DNA of 28,184 nucleotides from Ophiothrix spiculata. Lineage: Eukaryota > Echinodermata > Ophiuroidea > Amphilepidida > Ophiotrichidae. The DNA is taken from assembly GCA_000969725.1 (NCBI GenBank), contig JXSR01S002371.1; one strand, written 5' to 3'. Below, piece after piece: positions 9,053-20,800 of this stretch. Positions within the stretch are counted from its first letter, which is position 1; each line of letters begins with the position of its first letter. The position numbers were made by a program, and so were the translations under genes. Under the pieces are notes generated by a model. That model was not told where the DNA came from. It did no database searches and was given only the letters and a program-made list of their open reading frames with translations.

Positions 9053-10056
9053 ATCGTTTTTTGAAAAATTGGATACATTGAGTTGTTTGATAATCGTGTG
9101 AATGATCAGATTATACTTTTCATGTTACATATTTGTTTGACATCTTTAGATCATCCTCTTTCACCAACCTTAAGTAGCTTCCTCAAATACAGTTGTCTGA
9201 AGATAGTGATAATGATACTAGTGATAGTTAAACTCAAAAGTCCTGCTGCGCAAATTTTATCATGACACATGAGTTCATCATCAAAAATCAAAATGTTTCC
9301 ACTTTACTTTGGAGCTATACTTTCAAGTGGCATTAATTATTAAAGATCTGTCTGATGATTGTATACAAATGAACCTCAAGATAAATGTTCCTCTACCCCC
9401 TTTAGGTATAGTATACAGAATGTTTTCTTCATTGATGATGAAACCATTGTATGATGATTTGTGACTCTAATAAAAGTCATCAATAGCAACAGGACTGTTT
9501 TTCAGTTGATACTGAATAAACCAGGTATACTAGATGTCTGTTGAAATTCTCATGAGTACAGTTTTTATGCATATGATATCATGTGACATCTTTTTCATAC
9601 AGGTAGATTACAAAACAAATAGATTCTTCACCTAAATGATGCTAGTTGAAAAGAATGCATATCCAAATTAGGAAACTGAATATTCCACACAGTTTGCAGA
9701 GCAAAGTTGGGTTTCTGATCAATTAATGCTGATTGAAGGAGTTTGTCTGGTTGTCTGATGATCATATATATATATAAATGAGTGAAACTCAACACTATAT
9801 TTTGCACCAACAAATCCCTGAGCAAATTATTTTACAAAACAATTATCCTCTTCTGATGCTATGGCTGGTTGAAAAGTTGACACAAATTGATAGTTTAACA
9901 CATCCTTGTTTAAAAAATCAAATGGTCCTGTTGCATACCAATATATGGTATAGTTTTTATGTCCAATCGATGGCACCCATCTAAGGCAAAGAGTGAATGA
10001 AAATGTCTGCTAATCTGCAATGGGTGGAAACCGGATGGAAGTAAATCAACCCTCAC

Positions 10057-10093
10057 CTAAGCAACTCAATGTGGCAGCCAGAATCAAATTCAT
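10057..10093 (-). CDS. Candidate signal-peptide first exon upstream of the PPxY cluster
   Basis: On the minus strand, an ATG at 10093 gives MNLILAATLSCL and then meets TTAG|GTGAGG, a good donor at 10057/10056, phase 1. The peptide looks like a secretion signal. It lies just upstream of the tandem units in the same direction, so it could begin a spliced gene whose later exons lie in the cluster. A phase-1 in-frame acceptor exists before the helix of member C. It is very short, with no proof of expression, so chance is possible. Confidence 0.28.
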
Positions 10094-12212
10094 ATATATG
10101 CTTCTGGGTTGAATCTATATTGAAGCGGCAATCCATCATAAAAGCTGGTACTCCCGGGCTGGTACCGAGTTGAATTAAGCTGGCCAATTCTCATGGCGGT
10201 CATCAGTCATACAAATCATCATCGCAAACCACACAAAGCAGGCTCCAAAATGCCAATGCTATAATTACAAAGTCAATCTTATATCATGATTGCTTTGTTG
10301 GATGAGTATAATTAGCCAAGAGTTTCATTCATAGATGTGTCCCTTTTGTGCCTTAAATAGCTCAAAATCCCAAATGGTAGTACTTATGGTATGGGTTTTC
10401 TTCAAATTACTTCAGTAGAAACTCATTATAACGAAATCTGTTTTAAGAAAAACCCTGTTACAAAGAAGAGTTTTTCCTATATCATTATACTAATTTCTTT
10501 TGTCTTTTATTATATTCAAAACCTTGATATAACGAATGTTTGGATATAAAGAAGTAATTTCTCTGTTCCCCACCAACTTCGACATAACAAGTTTCCATGG
10601 TAATTTGAAACTTTGAGGTAGATAATAATATTAAATTAGAAGTCATTTGCAATAAATTAAGTTAATATGCCAGATATTTTAAAGTATGAACAAAATCATG
10701 ACAAAATGTGGTATCCCCTCTTTTTATAAAACCATCTCTTAGCAAAATGTAAAATAAATTGATGTATGTATGCATTTATCGATTATTTTTTGATCAAATG
10801 TGTGATTTTGACACTTGGATCAAGGAGGGTTTTTTTGCACAATATTTGTGGAAAGACTTACTAAATTTTCTTGAATTTTGAATTATCTTACTTTTTAAAA
10901 CTGGAAACAAGGTCTGTTTTTGCAACTTTTGATTTTTATCTTATTTTTTATAATATTGAAAAAATTGACATTGACAAAAATCACGATAAATCACAAATTT
11001 TAACAAATTTTGGAAATAATTCAAAAATGAGAAACAAATCACCAATTCCCGAAGATTGACCCTGGACACTTGATTAAATAGTGTATGCATGTACAAATAA
11101 AAAAATTGCTAAAGCAAATTTTAGGTAGGCTTGCCATAAAAGTTTGCCAAATATGTCACCATCATGATGGCATGTATACTATGTAATAACTTTCTATATT
11201 TATTATGGATTTAATTTTCAGTTTGTGACTTGAATCTTGAATCGTTGATCCCTGACAGCAAAATCTGCAACACTGGGATTTTGTGTTGACGTGAAGTCAC
11301 AGGCGGTGCATTGAATAAAACAATGGGTGGACGAAAATACCAAAACAGATTAATCCAAAAAATACGATGAACTTAGGGTGCACTTTAAGAGCAATTCCCC
11401 ACCTAAAAATGATAGGTTGGCACAAGCCTTAATTTGCTTTTTATGGCAGGATTAAACATAGAGGGAATTAAAGAAATGTTGGTACTTTTTCTTCCTAATT
11501 AATGCAGTCACAGTAATAGAGAAATCATATTGCAACCTACAACTTAGAACCCACAGTAACAAAGTGAAAATCTTAAAAAGAGATAACATATTGCATAATT
11601 TTGTATACATTGTCAACAAGAGGTTTTGCAGAGATCAGCTTGCATACCCCCAGTAATTTTTGTACCAACTTTTGCTCAGGGCAGCTATATGGCATTTCTA
11701 AACACCCAATTAATCTGACTTTGCAATTCATTATGATTAAGTAAATGACAGAGTTCAATAGACATGGCTGCCATAGTCAATTGTGATTGATGAATGGGTT
11801 ATTATATCTCCCCTAATGAGCAATTTATTGGCTTTGGATAGAAACCAGGTATTGGGCACCCATGGTTTACAGTTTATTTGATTTCAGTTTCAATATGGTT
11901 GGTAGCCACAATGTGTCGTACATTCTTGCTTTTGATTCCCTAACATTTTTACATTGAAATAATTGTCATGACAAACACTCATGATTTCCTCAAAATAAGT
12001 CATTTTCAGTATTTTTAGGAAGCAACTTCCATCTGCAATGATTTTAGATTATGGGTTTTTGATTAGCAAAACACTGAAAAAGGCTCCACTTTTCAAATTC
12101 AATACAATTTGCTTCATTAAACAATTTTCAAATGTTACCTGGACTAACTGGTTAATATTAATAACTCTAAAGGTAATTCCTTGGTCAATTTCATCAAAAG
12201 ATGATTAATGAT
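10094..12212. other. Intergenic upstream of the PPxY cluster
   Basis: 10094-10250 could be 5' UTR or promoter of the candidate signal-peptide exon: it has GGTACC and CCCGGG sites and a 33-residue minus-strand open frame ending just inside it. The rest is AT-rich, holds the second pogo-like MITE, and shows no gene. Confidence 0.45.
10413..10600 (-). mobile_element. pogo/Tigger-like MITE, copy 2 (inverted relative to copy 1)
   Basis: It begins CAGTAGAAACTCATTATAAC and ends near GACATAACAAGTTTCCATGG. Its reverse complement aligns with copy 1 along its full length (shared TTATATCCAAAC, AGGAAAAA and CTTCTTT blocks). The ends have decayed and the TA flank is only partly kept, so it looks older. 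Confidence 0.75.
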
Positions 12213-12511
12213 CTGGGCCCATATTCATCGAAACACCGCTATGACTCTAGTTGGCTGCTAACTCTTTGTCTACCTGTCAAAATTTGACAAGTAGACAAAG
12301 AGTTAGCAGCCAACTAGAGTTAGCGGTGTTTCATGAATATAGGCCCAGGGCCCATATTCATGAAACACCGCTAACTCCAGGGCCCATATTCATGAAACAC
12401 CGCTAACTCTAGTTGGCTGCTAACTCTTTTGTCTACCTGTCAAAATTTGACAAGTAGACAAAGAGTTAGCAGCCAACTAGAGTTAGCGGTGTTTCATGAA
12501 TATGGGCCCAG
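12213..12511. repeat. Array of palindromic foldback elements
   Basis: There are two nearly perfect palindromes, 12213-12348 and 12378-12511, with outer arms GGGCCCATATTCATGAAACA, then CCGCTAACTCTAGTTGGCTG and centre TGTCAAAATTTGACA. Between them is a truncated third arm (about 12349-12377) repeating the outer 30 bp. Each palindrome could extrude as a hairpin of about 65 bp. No coding content. Confidence 0.85.
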
Positions 12512-12970
12512 ATGACTATCTTTCTAAGGAGCTGTTCAAAATAATTGTTTGTGAATCATTATAATTAAAAATCATGCAGTCTCAATGGGGCACTGAACAC
12601 ACTGATATGGACATACCCAGTAAATGCTGTTGGTAGCCAACAGAGTAGGGGGATGGGCAGTGGCGTAGCAAGGGCTTCGGAGGCCCATGGATACAGAGCA
12701 ATATGGGGGCCGTTTGTTATGAAATTAAAAATATGGTACATTGTAAAGATAATGTCTTAGCTATGTCTTGGTAATAAAAAATGTCTTCAAGAATTATAGA
12801 TAGCAAAGAAAGTAGAATATTTTAAAGCAATACTATAAGATTTTGTTCAAAAATGGTTTAAAGTAAGAACAGCATACAATGAAGGAAAGTGACTTTCTAA
12901 AAGCGTTTTCAAGGGTATTTTGTCAAAAAATTATTTTGCCACTAAAAACAATGATAAATAGGACATACAA

Positions 12971-13234
12971 TCATGTGAGTGCAAGAAAGTCGTATCTGCA
13001 ATGGCTGCCCTTAGTTATATTTATTTTATTCCTTGTCACAACAGTGTGAAAAATCCCTCAAAATGTTCCCGTCTTATGTCAGTGGTTCTTGAAATGGTTC
13101 TTCAGGTGACGGTGTCACCTGAAGAACCAACCATTTCAAGAACCACTGACCCAAGACTGGAGATCATGCAGTGTGCAATCCAAATTGAAGACACAAGGCA
13201 GCTATTGCAGATACGACTTTCTTGCACTCACATG
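12971..13234 (-). mobile_element. Foldback MITE family 1, copy a (inverted)
   Basis: The termini are TCATGTGAGTGCAAGAAAGT and its complement. A second palindrome lies at the centre (CAGTGGTTCTTGAAATGGTT paired across GGTGACGGTGTCACC). The segments between terminal and central palindromes are asymmetric and show that this copy is inverted relative to copies b and c. Confidence 0.8.
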
Positions 13235-13577
13235 ACGATACATGCTTTTCTATACTAATACATGTGAAATTAAATTCGGGATCCCAAATTTAATTCAACA
13301 AATGACCATAACAGAAAAAGTAAACATATTTAAGCCATATTTAAATCCTTGTGTGCCCATTCATGCCCCTATCTTTATTCCCTGTTGGTGACATTTTCCA
13401 CTGTAGTTTCAAATCTGAATACAAAATTGTGCTTGTTTTACTTGGAAATATTGACAATTTCATAGTTTTAGGGCAAATTGAACTTCACAAACAAGAATCT
13501 TGAACGATTTACACTGGATGACCCAATTCCGATTCTGATAGAGAGGATGTGTACTGAATGACCCAATTTTCTGTAAC

Positions 13578-13643
13578 TTCAGATGGAGAATGCTCCTTCC
13601 CTGGGCTAAGTTCAGATGAAGTATGCTCCTTCCCTGGGCTACG
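13578..13643. repeat. Two tandem copies of a 33-bp unit
   Basis: TTCAGATGGAGAATGCTCCT and the following CCCTGGGCTAAG are repeated once with few differences. A looser repeat of ATGACCCAATT occurs just before (about 13520-13570). Confidence 0.7.
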
Positions 13644-14524
13644 TTCATGTCGAAATATCCTATAAAGTTTGACAAATTATATTTGCCTGAGTAGAATGAA
13701 TTAAAGATATGTTAATTACTACATATATGGATCTTTTACAAAAAAAAACTAAAAAACAAACGGTTTTCATTGTCTAAAAATTTGCAACAGTTTGATATCG
13801 TTATGCCTATGCCTTAATTCTGAAATTGATTCTTGATAGCTTGATCCTCAATTATCTCTACTTGAGCTAAACTTGGATGGGTGTAAGTGTGTCGGCAAAA
13901 GCAATAAGGTGCCAAATATTGAAGAAAACTGGGTGATGACCATTACAATAAAACAAATCTGTATAATGAAATTTAAGCAAGATCACTGAAACAAAACCCA
14001 TCTATTTTTTCGCATTACTGATTTTGGCATTTCTGTCTTCTTTGTCCTATCCTATCCTGCGAAAAAAATCTAAAATGCCTGATTGTGTAGCTTTTTCTTA
14101 ATATTGTGTACCACAATATTACTGTGTGTTGTATTATGGGGAGGCATATTTAGTTATAGCTCGCACTTCACTTCAACAAACATGCTTTGTGCTATGAGGT
14201 GAATCTTTGCAAAATTCATTTTCTCAAGACAGGGCTGTGAGAGTCGGCTGTTAACAAAATCTGAAAATTGTGACAAAATGCCATAAACAGGCTGAAAATA
14301 ACAAAAAAAAGCTGAAATTATGACTCTTTTGAAGGCATGAACAAATCTGAAATCAGATTAAAATCTGAACTGTCACACCCCTGTCAAGAGATCTTGTGGT
14401 ATAATCAGGCCCCCTGACACTTCATTCCAGATATTTTGCGGATCCTTTACTCAATGTAATTCTAATGCAAGAAAAACAAATGTTTCAAGAAACCACCGTA
14501 GAACCTAGGATCCTGCGTCCCATA

Positions 14525-15070
14525 TCTTGATATTGGTGCTATAAATGATATTTAATGGGTGTAAAAAGCAGTGGCGGCGGAAAGTAAAAATTTTAGGGGG
14601 GGGCGGCTTTTTTTGAGCAAAAATGGTCGGTGGAAAATTATGATTTTTTTTGTAATGCGCGTGTAGCGCGTGCAAAAAAATCTGTCAAATCGGCTATTCC
14701 AGCTAAAAATTATATACAAAATCTTGAAATTTGGGCAAAAATGGGCAATTTTTACTAAAAATTGACAAAATATCTGAAAATTCCCAGGAGGCGCGATTTT
14801 TTTTTGATTTATAACGTTAATATTATCAAAACAAAGGGAAAATTTCAATTCCTTTCTTTCTTCTTCATTTTTTGAGGGGGTCCGCCCCTCCCCCCCCCCC
14901 TCGTGAAATTGAGGGGGGGGACATGTCCCCCCGGGTCCGCAGCCTATGGCGAAAAGTATAGTGCATTAGCAAACCAAATGTTAACCAACGGAAATTAAAG
15001 CGTTATTTCTTTGCGCATGCACTAAACTTTTGGCACCCGTTAATTTTTAGTTATAGCACCATCATCAAGA
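14525..15070. mobile_element. TIR element interrupted by a younger insertion
   Basis: The left end TCTTGATATTGGTGCTATAA pairs with the right end TTATAGCACCATCATCAAGA, and the inner arms (TTAATGGGTG and CACCCGTTAA) pair too. The left arm resumes only after 14951, so the 14569-14951 element has inserted into it. Confidence 0.6.
14569..14951. mobile_element. CAGTGGCGG-type element nested in an older TIR element
   Basis: Begins CAGTGGCGGCGGAAAG and ends near GGGTCCGCAGCCTATG. AAAAG occurs on both flanks (14564-14568 and 14952-14956), probably the target duplication. The interior holds G and C homopolymer runs forming a strong hairpin around 14880-14930. No coding region. Confidence 0.55.
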
Positions 15071-15451
15071 CCTGGGAGGTATGAATTCCAAAACAACAAA
15101 AAAGCAACGTTTTGAACTAAGTGTCATTTCTGTTACTCTGTGGTATTGTGTATGTGATAATTGGAAGAAAGTTAAAGTTGGGTACAAAAATCTTAGCCTT
15201 TCCTAACACATCTATCCCAGTTGGTTACAGTCACAAATAAGCATCTCCTTTTTATAACAAAGTTTATTCTTCTTAAATCTCTTCACATATATACAAACTG
15301 TTATGTATTCACCATACATGTACACAAATCTACATGTTATATTCCACTTGCCTATTACCATTCATAACTTCTATTTTATCATCACTTAATACAAGCTATG
15401 TCTTGCACAAATAGGGTACATTTCAGAATATCCCTGTGTAGCTACATATCG

Positions 15452-15687
15452 TCATGTGAGTGCAAGAAAGTCGTATCTACAATAGCTGCCATTTGTCATA
15501 AATTTGGATTGCTCGCTGTCTTATCTCCAATCTTAGGTCAGTGGTTCTTGAAATGGTTCTTCAGGTCACCTGAAGAACCATTTCAAGAACCACTAACATA
15601 AGACGGGGAATTTTTGAGGGATTTTTCACATTCTTGTGACAAAGTATAAAATAAAAAATAACTTAGGGCAGCCATTGCAGATACGAC
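15452..15687 (+). mobile_element. Foldback MITE family 1, copy b (right end truncated)
   Basis: Same left terminus TCATGTGAGTGCAAGAAAGT and central palindrome (CTTCAGGTCACCTGAAG). The right end stops after GCAGATACGAC, before the last 20 bp of the family. Its right half matches the left half of copy a in reverse complement. Confidence 0.8.
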
Positions 15688-17168
15688 ACACGTTAATGAG
15701 TAGCATTTCCAACTTGCCACTCTGCACTTGAGCTCATTTGCATACTTTTACAAAGGATTTCTGTTACTTAACTTAATCCCATTGTTTATAACAAAACGAT
15801 AATGTAATTACGGTAACTCATTGGCTTTACAAAACATAATTTCTAGTTCTAGCCAGTAAATTTAAGCTTTCGTAGTAAAAATTGCCACCGAAGGAACGCA
15901 ACAGACTAAACATTATGTCATGTACGGCTGTCATCAACTTAAGATTGCTTTTTCTGAAAGTTATTTCAGTGACAAAAGCCTGCAAGAGCTACAAATTCTT
16001 GCAAAAAGCTCCAAACTGGACTGAAAACAGATGAAATATAGTAAAAATTCAGGTCATTAAAAAAAAACGTAAAATGATTTTAAGCTTCAATAAACATTTG
16101 AATTCTGATAAAAACATGAAAACTTGCATCTGTCTTTTGAACTTTTATATTACCAAATAAAAAATAATTAACACCGGTTGCCATATCCGATATGCACCAT
16201 GTCACTCTGAAATGCAGTTAACTCTAGGTGTGTTGTTTAATTAATTAAACAAATAAATACATAGGAAATAAATAGTTGAACTTGTATTAATTAAAATTCC
16301 TTCATCTTCATAAATTAAGAGTAGCGTGATGACCCAGCATCATACCATTGAAATATATATTGACAATGAGTTTTTACCAAATAGCCATCGAAATCCACCA
16401 GTAAAGATCCATACAGATTGCAGGAGAGTAACAAATATGTCGAACATACATTGTAGGCCTTAGCTATTTTATGCAACTTCAAACAACATCACATTGTGAT
16501 TCCGATTCCTCCATTCTTTTCCCTGCTCTTGCATGTTTAATCCCTACAACTACAATTTCTACAACACTTTGCTTTTGGTTATAATGTATGATTGTAAAGT
16601 TACATCCAAATTAGTAAAAGGCATTGGGCTGATTTTAACTATAGTTCAGAGAAAATCAAGTTTAAAGTTTTTGTACTGGTAAAACTTGAATAGAGAAAGG
16701 ATTTTTATCTTGTTTTTTAAAACATTTGTCTTATGTTTTGAATGTTGGAACCTGATTAATATGATAGAATACACTTCAAAGGTAATGTTTCTGATGAAAT
16801 TAGAAATTCTACCTTGGACGTGATTTTTGACTATGCCGACCTTAAGGTACCTTTCGATATGACAGGTCACATATATGTACCAGATGCATCAAAATTCACC
16901 ACACATGCACTGATTTTGTCCCATTTCACTCAAAACTTGTAATATGAATAAACCAACTTATGATCATGTGATCAAGGCTTTAATGTTTAGCAATTGTAGT
17001 GCTAATCATTAATTAAAAATAATATGTTTGAACCTTAACATATGGCAAAACAACCTACCAAGCTAATGCAGCTGATGGTGTGCTTGTACTTGTTGTATGT
17101 ATGCATGATATTTTGTATGGGAGAAATTGAAAAACATATTTCATAAATGTTAACATGTGTAATTTTGT
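15688..17168. other. Intergenic downstream of the CREB3L-like gene
   Basis: No gene-like frame, splice pair or repeat pair recognised. A TTAATTAATTAAAC run near 16236 and a short AT-rich open frame at 16646-16870 are judged chance. Confidence 0.5.
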
Positions 17169-17232
17169 TTTATTCAATAACATTTCTCCAAAACCCACTA
17201 ACATCTGTAGACCTTTCAGCAAGCTATTTAAT
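17169..17232 (-). terminator. Candidate poly(A) signals of the CREB3L-like gene
   Basis: Read on the minus strand, ATTAAA lies at 17227-17232 and AATAAA at 17169-17174, about 260 and 320 nt past the stop codon. Either would give a short 3' UTR. No downstream GU-rich element was evaluated. Confidence 0.45.
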
Positions 17233-17492
17233 AAGCTATGAGTGGAAGCTTGAAGCTGGGCTGTGATCTTCAATGTAATTGATATTTTTGTGACAACCAC
17301 CGTCTCTAAGGTCTACACTGTAGAGTCAATAAACTCTGTGACCAACTGGGGCTGTAACCTGTATCAAGCTCAATGAACTCTGCAACAACTTTACAAGCTC
17401 AGAGCTATGGTTTGGGCTTTTTATATCAAATAAAAAACCACTTACATAAACATATTCATTACCAAACAAGGTAAATCAGTCAAGTCTGGCCT

Positions 17493-17881
17493 TCACATTT
17501 CATCGCCACGATGTTTTCTTTTCGTGTCCTCTTTATCGTCCGTTACTAATTTCTTGTCCGTTTTAACATTGTCTTTAAGTGTTACAGTCTGAGAGCTATT
17601 TCTTTGTGCTTCATTGGGTGAATTCACAACTGTTTTGCCTTCAATTGTATCGTCTTTATGTTCCTCGTCGGTCATAGATTTCTTCTTTTCATTGTTCACC
17701 ATTTCCTTTCCACTTTCATCAAAATCGACATCCTCTTCTGATTGTGTCATAACACTCCTTCGACCCAATACAACCTTTGGATTTTCATCAGCAAATGACT
17801 GAGGCGGAGTGCCCAGATTGACTTCTTCATGGATCAGTCCTGTGTCTCCTACGTCTACATGTTTTAAGGTTCGGGATGTAA
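17493..17881 (-). CDS. CREB3L3-like: CREB3L-like last coding exon (lumenal tail)
   Basis: The acceptor is ATTTTTTTCAG. The exon encodes residues 361-489 and the stop. SRTLK at 363-367 lies about 20 residues past the membrane helix and fits a site-1 protease R-x-L-x sequence. The rest is highly charged (Lys, Asp, Glu) with one usable N-glycosylation sequon at N455; N447-S-P is not usable. No cysteine occurs in the tail. Confidence 0.9.
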
Positions 17882-20800
17882 CTGAAAAAAATAAATTAAA
17901 AAAAATTATGCTAAAATTATCTATAAGTTTTGTCATTGCCTGTAGAAGCCCTGATTTACCTTGCACAATGGCTTGAGAAGCTCTAACCTCTTGTAAAATG
18001 AGGTGGGGAAAAAACTAAATACACGCTTATTTTGTGAATTTTTTTAAAGACTGCTATATGGTACACAAAAGTCTGTGTGGACCGTCAAAAACTGATAGAA
18101 GCAGCTCAAATTTACTATAAACGAATCCAAAGTTTAATTTGACACATCTTGAGTAAGCGGTTCTGAGTAAAACACCTAAACAAAGTGGTGAGGATGTGCA
18201 TTAGGCCTAAAAAAATAAATTGTTTGATTGGCGTAACCCGACCTACCCTAATTTTACCACCGACCCTAGATATTTTTATTTTTTTGAGCATGGTAAAAAA
18301 CCTTCAAATCCCAAATTTGATGGGAATCGATTCATGGGAGCCCAAGATATGGCTTGCAGGACATTCAAAATGACAAATAAAAGATGTGTTACAGAAAAAG
18401 TGAAGATGTTTTTGTATATGTGCCATATATTTTGTGTTCTTGTATGTGAAACATAGACTTAGAAAATAAAAAAAAATTAAAAAAAAAAAAAAAAAATCAG
18501 ACCTACCTACCCTATTTTTTTTTCTATGTTACGCCAATCAAACAATTATTTTTTTTGGCCTTATTCATGACCTGAAACCATTAAAAACAGTGTCGCAGGC
18601 ATACTTTTGGTCGGGGACAAACATATTTCATTCTATTTTTCTTGGTGCATGTGATTCTGTTTTTGTAAGTGGCATCAGACCTGACAAAATTGACCAAGCC
18701 AATCTTAAAAACAAGCTTCCAGTTTTGTGTTTTTTACTCATTAATGCATGTTGTACTCAACTCACTACATTTAACACAGTTGGATGTGATTGGTTATTAC
18801 TATGATCACAACACCAAATTCTTGCCATGGCTCATTGAACTCTTCCACTTGAAAGCTGCAATGGTGCGTATCATTCCTGGACAGTTGAAGTTCAGTTGAA
18901 CCTAGTTTAGCAGCACCTTTCTGGAATACGGGCCTTGATCTTTTATGCAGTTTGTGTGTACACATAATTCAAAAATTAAATTACCTGACGAGGCTTAATT
19001 TACCCCTGTGCTGTTGAGGAGAATTAAAAACTGTGGTTTAGTTAAACTTCTTTCTGCAATACGGACCCAATTGTTTTCCTGGATGCAGTTTACATGAAGC
19101 TTTGTTTTTCAAGATGGAGATGACCATGCTTACCTCCAGAGGGACTGTAGCTTTGTGACTCTGGTGCAGATCCTGAGAAAGGATTGAAACTTGGCGCTAC
19201 CAGCAGAGCAAACGAAAATAGAAGTACCTGGAAGAGATACAAACAAATTGAGATATGAATACCTTCATACCACAGACAATTAAAATTAAGTCAACATTTG
19301 AATTATACTTGAAATTCTGAAAAAAACTTTTATGAACAAATCGGTCTGTTGACAGTCTAGATTAATTATGGTGCTTCTATAATAAAGCAGTTCTATCCGC
19401 AGACGTGCCTAGATGCAAAACTCTTTGCAACTACATGGCGCGATTTGGCACATTCCTTTCATAAATACTTGCATTGAGCTATGTTTATACAACGGATAGA
19501 ATTCTGAATGCTCCATTAGTCTTGATATTTATTGTTTAGCATAGATCTGGAATATGTACCGCCAGCACTCAGAAATTCTTACATCAAGGTTTGTATTGGC
19601 CTCAAAGTTGCCCAAAATATGTATCAAAATCATACTTACCATAACACATGTGCTTGCTTGTGCTGCTTTACTGGTACTTTTAGCTACCAGCTTCTGTAGC
19701 ATTTTCAACTGATCCAATAGTGTCCTAGAACAGAGAGAACATGTTCATTTAATTAATATACATCAAGCAAATTACACACATGCTTTCAATACAATCAGGC
19801 AAATTGGACTCTAAAGTAATTTGTGTGAATGTTGCTTTAACCCTTTTATCTGATGTGTTGGTGGGCATCCAATTCAAAATAAGCATTCACATTAACCAAG
19901 ACTTTCAGAACTCTACTACTAACTATTAAAGTCTATAGCAACCTCCCAAATTTTCCTATTAACCTTTCCACAAGATGTCCACAATTCAACCTTTTCCACA
20001 CTAAAAGTCAAATTACTGAAATATTTTGCAGCCCACATAAATTGGCTGATATGTTATTGACAGCTATTCTAGACTGTTATATATGAATATTGATCATTTC
20101 TGATGTCACGTTGACATAAGTTTTGACAAACTTTATTCTTTTAAGCGCACTGCTTTCAGGTATCAAGATATTTAATTTCGCACCTGGGACCCTATATCAC
20201 TCTTACCTATTTTCTTTCTCCAGTTTGTTCATTTTCTTTTGCAATTCTAGATTATTTCTGGTACACAATTGCACTCTATGTTCCAGTCCATCCACATATT
20301 CCTTCTTTTTCTTACGACTGTTCTGTGCTGATGCCTGCAAATTGAAATCAATAGGAGTTTATAGATTTGCCTTGTGTGAACTACCTGAACTAACACTTTG
20401 ATCTTTGCCTTGTGTGAACTACCTGAACTAACACTTTGATCATCACTTAAGTCAATCTTCTAAATAAGCTCCCTGTTTTGCTGTTTTTTTACTCATTAAC
20501 GTGTGTTGTCAAGTACTACTCTGCGCTGCGCTGTAGGCGATGCATTGCATTTCACGCAGTTGGATATCAAAACAAGTTTTTGTCACTAAGAAAAAATGGC
20601 TAGTCATCGTGATTGTCATAACAGGCGATTTTCATCTTGAATTATGTGTATGCACAAACCGTGTAAAAGTTCAATTGTTTGAATATTTGGATGCAATTTT
20701 CTCGGAGCTTATTTCCAAGATGGGAGTTTAATTGGTGGGCTTATTCACATTTTTATTGATACCGAGAATATGTAGCTGAAATAGCATTAACTGCAGCAGA

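Larger units (their letters stand above)
7947..10006 (-). repeat. Tandem duplication unit 2 (about 2.06 kb, genes B2 and A2)
   Basis: Head-to-tail copy of the preceding unit, joined at a short AATGT-type junction and ending at the same GAGTGAATGAAAATGT. It carries a private (TA)n run near 9764-9775. It contains members B copy 2 and A copy 2. Confidence 0.93.

Noticed and set aside
12213..12511. CRISPR-like or satellite array
   Set aside because: Only two palindromes and a fragment, no spacers, eukaryotic context.
13001..13258. Plus-strand 85-residue frame
   Set aside because: Lies almost wholly within foldback MITE copy a; its open frame is a by-product of the palindrome. The same applies to 15398-15601.
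14552..14848. Minus-strand 98-residue frame
   Set aside because: Inside the nested transposon and low complexity; no transposase motif.
17055..17300. Minus-strand 81-residue frame downstream of the CREB3L stop
   Set aside because: Lies in the probable 3' UTR/flank with poly(A) signals inside it; no splice or domain support.
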